Source: Mycolicibacterium moriokaense
Lineage (GTDB): Bacteria > Actinomycetota > Actinomycetes > Mycobacteriales > Mycobacteriaceae
DNA: 64,000 bases
Assembly: GCF_003347205.1 (NCBI RefSeq)
Contig: NZ_QQBJ01000012.1
Coordinates: 248,001-312,000, forward strand
Direction: 5' to 3'
The notes below the pieces were generated by a model that ran no database searches, was not told where the DNA came from, and worked only from the letters and a program-made list of their open reading frames with translations. Of the stretch, positions 56,700 through 64,000 are shown piece after piece (position 1 is the first letter of the stretch; each line of letters begins with the position of its first letter). Both the position numbers and the translations under genes were made by a program.

Positions 56700-57920
56700 T
56701 CAACGGGAGCACTCGCTGATGCGGCGGCGCAGGAAAGCGCGGGCCGGCTCGGAGCCGTTGGCCTGCAACGCGTGTTCGTACCACACGAGCGCCTCGCTGC
56801 GGCGGCCGTCGCGGCGCAGCAGATCGGCGCGGATCGACGGCACAACGCTCGAGCGTGCCAGCCGAGGATCGTCGGCCACCTCGTCCAGCGCGGCCAGACC
56901 GACCGCGAACCCGTCGCGGAAACCGACCGCCAGCGCGCGGTTGGCCCGCGCCACCGGCGAATCGGCGACCTCCAGCAGCCGGTCGTAGGCCGCGCAGATC
57001 GTCGGCCAGTCGGTCTGCTCCCAGCTGGGGGCCGAGGCGTGCACGGCCGCGATCACCGCCTGCGGCAGATACGGCCCCTGCGCACCCGCGGCCAGCTGCA
57101 GCCGCTGCACACCATCGGCGATGCGGCCGCGGTTCCATCGGCTGCGGTCCTGCTCGTCCAAGGGCACCAGCGCACCGTCGCCGTCGACCCGGGTGCCTCG
57201 CCGCGAATCATGCAGCAGCAGAAGGGCGGCCAGCGCGTGCGCGTCACGCGATTCGGGCATCAGCGCGCACAGCTCGCGAGCCAGCCGGACGCCCTCGTCG
57301 CACAGTTCGTCGCGGATCGCCGACGGTCCGGCGGTCGACCAGTACCCTTCGGTGAACACCGAGTAGATGCAGCCCAGCACATGCGGGGTGCGTTCGGCCA
57401 GCAGCTCCGCGGGCGGCACCCGCAGCGGAATGTTCGCGTGCCGAATCTTGCTCTTGGCCCGCGTTATCCGCTGTCCGACCGCCGCCTCGGACTGCAGCAG
57501 CGCCCTGCCGATCTCGGCGACGGTCAAGCCCGAGATCAGCCGCAGGGTCAGCGCCAGCTGGGAGGCCCGGTCCAGCGCGGGGTGCGCGCAGGTGAACATC
57601 ATTCGCAGTTCATCGTCGCGGACTCGATGCGGAACATCGGCGCGATCGGTGCGGGCCCGGATGTCGTCGACCACGGCGGCGAGCTCCTTCCCCGGCCGCA
57701 CCGATTCCCGTCGCAGCCGATCCAGCGCGCGATTGCGGGCGACCCGCACGACCCACCCGCCGGGATTGTCGGGCACCCCGTCGCGGGGCCACACCCGCAG
57801 CGCTTCGGCGAAGGCCTCCTGGACAGCGTCCTCGGCGACGGTCAGGTCACCGGACCAGCGGGCGAGCGCGGCCACGGCGGAACCCCACTCGCGTCGAAAG
57901 ACGCTGTCCAGGTTGGCCAT
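56700..57920 (-). CDS. ECF42-type RNA polymerase sigma factor with C-terminal extension
   Basis: A 406-residue sigma factor. Region 2 (VFRREWGSAVAALARWSGDL, VAEDAVQEAFAEAL) and region 4 (ALTLRLISGLTVAEIGRALL) are followed by a long helical TPR-like domain (about 180-400), ending with EALVWYEHALQANGSEPARAF. This is the ECF42 layout, in which the extension replaces an anti-sigma factor, and these genes usually sit beside a YCII/DGPF protein gene, as here. It lies seven bases after that gene and is probably one operon with it. Confidence 0.87.
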   Translation of the reverse strand: MANLDSVFRREWGSAVAALARWSGDLTVAEDAVQEAFAEALRVWPRDGVPDNPGGWVVRVARNRALDRLRRESVRPGKELAAVVDDIRARTDRADVPHRVRDDELRMMFTCAHPALDRASQLALTLRLISGLTVAEIGRALLQSEAAVGQRITRAKSKIRHANIPLRVPPAELLAERTPHVLGCIYSVFTEGYWSTAGPSAIRDELCDEGVRLARELCALMPESRDAHALAALLLLHDSRRGTRVDGDGALVPLDEQDRSRWNRGRIADGVQRLQLAAGAQGPYLPQAVIAAVHASAPSWEQTDWPTICAAYDRLLEVADSPVARANRALAVGFRDGFAVGLAALDEVADDPRLARSSVVPSIRADLLRRDGRRSEALVWYEHALQANGSEPARAFLRRRISECSR

Positions 57921-57927
57921 TGAGCGC

Positions 57928-58626
57928 TCAGAGGCTGGATACGCCGGCCAGTCTGCGCAACTCCACCGTCGTCGCCGGAATCATCGAGGCCACCTTGACC
58001 GCCTCGTCACGGTCGGCGGCGTTGATGTAGTAGAAGCCGTTGGCCACCTCGGCGCCTTCGGCGTACGGCCCGTCGGTCAGCAACACTTCGCCGTCGCGCA
58101 CCCGCACCGTCGTCGCCGCGGTCGGCGGATGCAGCGGGGCGCCTCCCACCGCACGGTCACCAGCCAGCTTGCCGAACTCCGTGTGCGCCCTGATGCCCTC
58201 GTCCCATTGCGGTGAGCCGGGTTCGACCACAGAGTCGGCAGGTTCGAGCAGCAGCGCCAGCCAGCTGTCGCTGGTCAGGGCGGCGCTGGCGGGGGAGAAG
58301 TGGACCATCGGCCACACCTCGACGCCGCCGTACTGAGCGGCGGGGATGCCGCGGGCCAGCGCCAACGCCTCGTCGAGGTTCTCGGCCTCGAAAACGTAGT
58401 AGCCACCGGCCACCTCGGCGCCCTCCGCAAACGGGCCGTCGGTGACGACGGGGGCGTCCGGGCCGCCGGTGATCCGTGCCCCGGTGGCTTGCGACTGCAG
58501 GGCGTCGCCCGCGCGAATCGCGTGGCCGACCTCGGCATGAAACTTCTGGTACGCCGCCATCTCGGCGGCACCCTGCTCGGGCGTCAGGTCGCGTTCGGGG
58601 CTGATCAGCAAGGCGAAATAGAGCAT
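57928..58626 (-). CDS. Tandem YCII/DGPF-domain protein linked to ECF42
   Basis: A 232-residue protein with two YCII-like domains in series. The first has VVTDGPFAEGAEVAGGYYVF and the second LLTDGPYAEGAEVANGFYYI, so it is an internal duplication of a protein that usually has about 120 residues. The function is not known; YCII proteins resemble muconolactone isomerase and accompany ECF41/42 sigma factors. The ATG at 58626 follows GGAAGG; the frame opens upstream without family sequence. It is first in the operon with the sigma factor. Confidence 0.85.
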   Translation of the reverse strand: MLYFALLISPERDLTPEQGAAEMAAYQKFHAEVGHAIRAGDALQSQATGARITGGPDAPVVTDGPFAEGAEVAGGYYVFEAENLDEALALARGIPAAQYGGVEVWPMVHFSPASAALTSDSWLALLLEPADSVVEPGSPQWDEGIRAHTEFGKLAGDRAVGGAPLHPPTAATTVRVRDGEVLLTDGPYAEGAEVANGFYYINAADRDEAVKVASMIPATTVELRRLAGVSSL

Positions 58627-58860
58627 CGTCGGAACCTTCCATGCAGCGAGCGAAACCCTTGTGGTCCACTCTCTACCCATCCGACGAACGGGGCGGCGGG
58701 AATCCGACAAGGACGCTCGACGAAGGTTCTTGGGCCCGAGTGTCCGTTTCCCGAGGGCGAGCAACCCGTCTCCTGGGTAGGGTCGAGGAAATGTCGTAGT
58801 GGTGCTGAACATCGGGGAAATGAGGCATCAGGTGATCGCGCGCGAGGCCGGGTCGCTGCC

Positions 58861-58887
58861 CGGCCGGATTGTCGAACAATCCGGCCG
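58861..58887. promoter_or_regulatory. Perfect 12-bp inverted repeat in the divergent promoter region
   Basis: CGGCCGGATTGT (58861-58872) and ACAATCCGGCCG (58876-58887) are perfect complements around CGA. It lies between divergent genes, so a terminator is unlikely; an operator for one or both promoters is the better guess. Confidence 0.55.
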
Positions 58888-59091
58888 ACACGCGCGTTCG
58901 GTGGCTGGATCCGTGTTATCTGCCGCACAAATATGGCAGAACGTCTCATGCTGCCGAACTAAGGTGAGCAGGGATACGGGTGTGGCAAATGAGAGAATCG
59001 ATGTGACGTTTTCCCAGATCGGAACGCATAGAGGAGGACTCAATTGAATTCCAAGGTTTGCGCCGATTCACGGCTGACGCACAGTATCTCT

Positions 59092-59103
59092 TAGACTGCG
59101 CTT
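59092..59103 (+). promoter_or_regulatory. Possible leaderless promoter of the FAAL gene
   Basis: TAGACT (59092-59097) fits the mycobacterial -10 pattern and ends six bases before the ATG. No ribosome-binding site is visible between it and the start. Confidence 0.35.
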
Positions 59104-60972
<1,869 letters not shown>

Positions 60973-60999
60973 CCGGCTGCGGCCTACCGTGGTCGCGCG

Positions 61000-61833
61000 T
61001 CAGGCAGGTTTGTGGAAGGTGTAGACCCGGTATTGGATGAGGCCGATCTTGGACAGCCATTTCATCCACCGAGTGCCCACGATCATCGTCTTCTGGGCGT
61101 CCGCCGAGCCTTGCTCGCGGAAGAACTTCATCAGGAAGGGATACGTCGGCAGCGTGTTCTTCCGGATATTGCGGTTCGCGTCGAGTTGAAGGTCCGCGCG
61201 TCGGCCCATCGCTCTGTACGACCGAAGGGGGACGTTGCCGAGCGTCCCGTAGGACTTCGCGATGCGGGTGCGGATCGCGACCCAGAAGGGGGTCTTGCCG
61301 AAGAATGTCATGGCCGGGACGAAGTCGGAGACCGCCAGGTAGCCGCCGGGCTTGAGCACCCGCGCCGCTTCGGCGATGAAGCGCTCGCGTGACGGGAAGT
61401 GGAAGATGCATTCGACGGCCAGCACGCGGTCGAAGGAGTTGTCCTCGAACGGCAGCTGACAGGCGTCGGCCTCGACCCACTCGATCCGGTTGCCGTTGGC
61501 GGCCCTGGTCTGAGCCTCGGCGGCAGCGAGTTGGCGCGGGTCGATGTTCAGCCCGGTCAGGCTCATGTCGGAATGTGTGGCGTTGATCTGCTGGATCGTT
61601 CCGCCGAACCCGCAGCCGACATCCAACAGCCGTTGCCCGTCTGCGACCTTGCCCGCCTGCAGCAGCACAGCGTTCATGTGCTCCATCGCCGCGTTGTAGT
61701 CGGCGCGGGTGCCGTCGGCGGCCCTGGGGTCTTCCCAGTAACCCCAGTGCACCTGCCGCTCCCACAGCTGCCCGGTTTCGCCTCCGTCCTGCCGCTCGTC
61801 CATCAGCAGGTCGAAATATGGGAGGTCCGCCAT
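61000..61833 (-). CDS. SAM-dependent methyltransferase
   Basis: A 277-residue class I methyltransferase with the S-adenosylmethionine motif LLDVGCGFGGTIQQI near residue 70, LNIDPRQLAAAEAQTRAANG, and the post-motif VEADACQLPFEDNSFDRVLAV. The C-terminal part (FREQGSADAQKTMIVGTRWM) is unlike the mycolic-acid methyltransferase at the window's right edge. The substrate is unknown; a small molecule or a lipid is likely. It converges on the FAAL gene with 27 bases between the stops and follows the AurF-like gene on the same strand after 94 bases. Confidence 0.82.
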   Translation of the reverse strand: MADLPYFDLLMDERQDGGETGQLWERQVHWGYWEDPRAADGTRADYNAAMEHMNAVLLQAGKVADGQRLLDVGCGFGGTIQQINATHSDMSLTGLNIDPRQLAAAEAQTRAANGNRIEWVEADACQLPFEDNSFDRVLAVECIFHFPSRERFIAEAARVLKPGGYLAVSDFVPAMTFFGKTPFWVAIRTRIAKSYGTLGNVPLRSYRAMGRRADLQLDANRNIRKNTLPTYPFLMKFFREQGSADAQKTMIVGTRWMKWLSKIGLIQYRVYTFHKPA

Positions 61834-61927
61834 TGGCGGACGGTATCACGATCGGCGCTGCTCACCGGGCTGCGACGCGACGATATCGCTGGCCAATTCA
61901 CGGCCCCGCCGGCCGTAACGGGAGCTC

Positions 61928-63235
61928 TCAGATCGTCGGCATGAATTCGGCGAGCGCGAGGATCATGAACACCACCAGGGCGAGCCCGATCAGCCCGCCG
62001 GCGGGAATCATGATCAGGCAGACCGCGACCCAGACGATCAGCCTCGGCCACTCGAACGGCTGATTGCCCACCACGCCGCCGCGACGTTGCCGAATTACGT
62101 GGTAGGCCGCCCATACGCCCGCCCCGGCGGCGGCGACCGCGACGATCCGCACCCCGACCGGCGTCACCGCGAAGGCGACGCCCACCATGATCAGCACCGG
62201 CACCAGGCGCCACCACGCGACCGTTCGGAGGGTGCCCTCGCGCTTGGGTGCGGCGCTGCGATCCGGCTCACCGCGGTAGCGCGGCAGCCGCCCGTCGATC
62301 CCCAAGACCCGCCAGAACCACCGCGACCAGGCCGTGCGCAGACCGATGTCCTCGGCGACGCGGCGAACGTCGGCCGCCGACTCCGCCATCATCCGGCGTG
62401 ACTCGGCGCTTCTCCAGTAGGCGGTCTTGAACACCCGCCGCGGAATCCCGAACTCGCGGGCGAACGTACGGGGTTGGCCGATCATCTCGCCGATCAGCCA
62501 GCGGAGAAGCAGGGGTAGCACGATCGCGTGGAAGGTGCGCCGGAAACGGCCGGCACGGTGCACCCGCTGAGCCAGGTGATCGTCGGCGAATGTGATGTGA
62601 CGAGCTTCCTCGGCCAGGTGAATGTAGGTGATCTGGTTCAGCAGCGGGGGTACCTGCGCGGCACGCCGATGCTGCAGCGTTTGCTGATGATGCAACGGCT
62701 GTTCTCCGCAGAGCACCCCGAGGAAATGGAAAATGCTCGCATAACCGCCGACGAAGGCCAGGATCGGCCCGAATATCCGGGACCCTCGGCGCATGCCGGG
62801 AACGTCAGCGCCAGAGCGATTGATGAATTCCTGGAACATCTGAATGTGGTTGCATTCGTCGGTTAGTTCGTGCAGCAGATAGCGAAATTCCGCCGAACTG
62901 TTCGGCAATTTCTGGACGTAATGCACCACGCCGCGAATCAACATCATCTCGAACTGCAGCGTGACCTTCAGAGTGTTCGCGGTGATCCAGCGGCCCATGT
63001 CGATCCGGCGTTGCAAGGGCTGTTGGGCATACCACTCGGTCGCTGCCAGCGGAGAGGTCTCGGGATCCAGTTGCCAGCGCGGATCGTCGTCGTCCAGCGC
63101 GTTTTCCGGTGCGTCCCAATCGATGTCGACCCAGGGATCGAAACGCAGGCGTGCCGTCGCCTCCGACAGGGCCTTCACCCGTTCGGAGTAGGGGCGGCCC
63201 TCGAGCATCTCGGCTGCGTCGTTGACCGCTGTCAT
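61928..63235 (-). CDS. AurF-like diiron oxygenase with C-terminal membrane segments
   Basis: About 435 residues. The N-terminal part is an AurF/CmlI-type diiron oxygenase, with ligands in LQFEMMLIRGVVHYVQ, LLHELTDECNHIQMFQEFI and YIHLAEEARHITFADDHL. AurF-type enzymes oxidise amines to nitro or hydroxylate C-H bonds. The last about 130 residues add three to four hydrophobic segments (WRLVPVLIMVGVAFAV, IVAVAAAGAGVWAAY, LIVWVAVCLIMIPAGG, GLALVVFMILALAEF), so it is probably membrane-anchored. The start is uncertain: ATG 63235 has GGATGGGGAG upstream; an in-frame start at 63412 would add about 59 unconserved residues. Confidence 0.82.
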   Translation of the reverse strand: MTAVNDAAEMLEGRPYSERVKALSEATARLRFDPWVDIDWDAPENALDDDDPRWQLDPETSPLAATEWYAQQPLQRRIDMGRWITANTLKVTLQFEMMLIRGVVHYVQKLPNSSAEFRYLLHELTDECNHIQMFQEFINRSGADVPGMRRGSRIFGPILAFVGGYASIFHFLGVLCGEQPLHHQQTLQHRRAAQVPPLLNQITYIHLAEEARHITFADDHLAQRVHRAGRFRRTFHAIVLPLLLRWLIGEMIGQPRTFAREFGIPRRVFKTAYWRSAESRRMMAESAADVRRVAEDIGLRTAWSRWFWRVLGIDGRLPRYRGEPDRSAAPKREGTLRTVAWWRLVPVLIMVGVAFAVTPVGVRIVAVAAAGAGVWAAYHVIRQRRGGVVGNQPFEWPRLIVWVAVCLIMIPAGGLIGLALVVFMILALAEFMPTI

Positions 63236-63491
63236 CTCCCCATCCGATACGCCACAATGTCCGCCGACGGCGATGAATTCGTGAGCACCTGCACCACTGC
63301 CAGGTTGGTCCCGAAATTCGTGGTACTTCGCCTGCCTGTCCGGTGAGCACAGGATTGCGCTCAGGTCGTAGTGTGCATCACCGGCAGAAGAATTCGGTGA
63401 TTCGCCGGACAAGACTCGAGAGTCTTTATGCGAACGTGACCGCGGCGAGACGCGGTGAGTGTTTGCCGGCCCGTCCGGCCGGCGCCGTCGT

Positions 63492-64000
63492 CTACTTTTC
63501 CAGCGTGAACTGGTTGACGTCGATGTAGCCGATGCGGAAGCCGTCGGCGCAGCCGGTCAGGTACTTCATGTAGCGCTCGTAGACCTCTTCGGACTGGATG
63601 GCGATGGCCTCGTCCTTGTGGGCCTCCAGGTTCTGGGCCCAGATGTCCAGCGTGCGGGCATAGTGCAGCTGAAGTGACTGGCGGCGGGTCAGAGTGAAGC
63701 CCGCCTTTCCGCTGTGGTCCTCGACCTTCTCGATCGACGGCAACCGGCCGCCGGGGAAGATCTCGGTGATGATGAATTTCACGAAGCGGGCGAAGTTGAA
63801 GGTCAGCGGCATGCCGCGTTCGACCATCTGCGGGCCGGTCAACGCCGTGATCGTGTGCAGCAGCATGACACCGTCGTCGGGCAGTGCTTCGTGGGCGAAC
63901 TTGAAGAAGTCGTCGTAGCGGTCGAAGCCGAAGTGCTCGAACGCCCCGATCGACACGATGCGGTCGACGGGCTCGTCGAACTCCTCCCAGCCCTTCAGCA
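63492..64000 (-). CDS. Mycolic acid cyclopropane/methyl-transferase family protein (5'-truncated by window edge)
   Basis: The C-terminal 169 residues of a SAM-dependent mycolic-acid methyltransferase (CmaA/MmaA/PcaA family), from WEEFDEPVDRIVSIGAFEHFG to the end. It has FARFVKFIITEIFPGGRLPS, the HYARTLDIWAQNLEAH segment and the C-terminal RYMKYLTGCADGFRIGY plus DVNQFTLEK. The ending is closer to PcaA/CmaA or MmaA1-type members than to MmaA4. The N-terminal SAM-binding part is beyond the window. In M. tuberculosis a methyltransferase gene lies directly after rplA. Which member this is cannot be decided from the visible part. Confidence 0.93.
   Translation of the reverse strand, partial: LKGWEEFDEPVDRIVSIGAFEHFGFDRYDDFFKFAHEALPDDGVMLLHTITALTGPQMVERGMPLTFNFARFVKFIITEIFPGGRLPSIEKVEDHSGKAGFTLTRRQSLQLHYARTLDIWAQNLEAHKDEAIAIQSEEVYERYMKYLTGCADGFRIGYIDVNQFTLEK

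Larger units (their letters stand above)
58627..59103. other. 477-base divergent promoter region between the YCII and FAAL genes
   Basis: It holds the strong palindrome at 58861-58887 and promoter-like AT-rich DNA before the FAAL start (TAGACT at 59092-59097). A short plus-strand open frame (58799-59047, 82 codons) reads across the palindrome and has no family character; I do not consider it a gene. No tRNA or riboswitch motif was found. Confidence 0.5.

Noticed and set aside
58799-59047. 82-codon plus-strand frame in the YCII-FAAL gap
   Set aside because: It crosses the palindrome, has no ribosome site or recognisable family, and its composition is like intergenic DNA.

Overview
The window is GC-rich actinobacterial DNA from a mycobacterium, most likely a rapid-growing Mycolicibacterium-type species. 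The evidence is the mycolic-acid dehydratase genes hadA-hadB-hadC in the rpmG2-hadABC-tRNA-Trp-secE-nusG-rplK-rplA order known from M. tuberculosis. A mycolic-acid methyltransferase at the right edge, a FadD32-like fatty-acyl-AMP ligase, F420/deazaflavin enzymes, recCBD and mycobacterial-style DUF3060/DUF4352 proteins agree with this.

Left part (0-8 kb): after the 3' part of a CbtA-like membrane protein comes a tightly packed minus-strand operon of eight genes. It is a complete Nit1C-type nitrilase cluster: Sll0783-like protein, nitrilase, MSMEG_0570-like small protein, FAD oxidoreductase, radical SAM protein, a GNAT/AIR-synthase-like fusion, a second nitrilase-fold protein and a glycosyltransferase. 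The second nitrilase-fold protein has lost the catalytic Cys (Asp147) and has Asp43 in place of the catalytic Glu. A candidate GlnR-type box lies upstream of the operon.

Centre (8-32 kb): an F420-type luciferase-like oxidoreductase, a CDP-diacylglycerol pyrophosphatase, glycogen phosphorylase, a vanadium haloperoxidase and a cation/proton antiporter are followed by a minus-strand recC-recB-recD operon with a PIF1-like/BRCT helicase behind it. Then come cyanase, an ACT protein, a Ddn-type protein, an L,D-transpeptidase and an NCS1-type permease with a Cys/His-rich tail.

Middle right (31-51 kb): a flavoprotein hydroxylase, ctaD, a Ser/Thr kinase gene split by a frameshift before its sensor domain, a DUF3060 protein, redox and ion-transport genes (corA, mddA), a TetR/enoyl-CoA hydratase pair with a clear operator, a large LuxR/ATPase regulator, a DUF2235 protein without its nucleophile, and two DUF4352 proteins flanking a glyoxalase-II-like enzyme and a NYN-domain protein.

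Right part (51-64 kb): tRNA-Thr, tRNA-Met, rpmG2, hadABC, tRNA-Trp, secE, nusG, rplK and rplA form the conserved core. Between rplA and the mycolate methyltransferase (neighbours in M. tuberculosis) sits an accessory segment. It holds an M15 peptidase bracketed by 66-bp inverted repeats, an ECF42-type sigma factor with a tandem YCII protein, and a FAAL / methyltransferase / membrane-anchored AurF-like oxygenase group that looks like a small lipid-modification locus.
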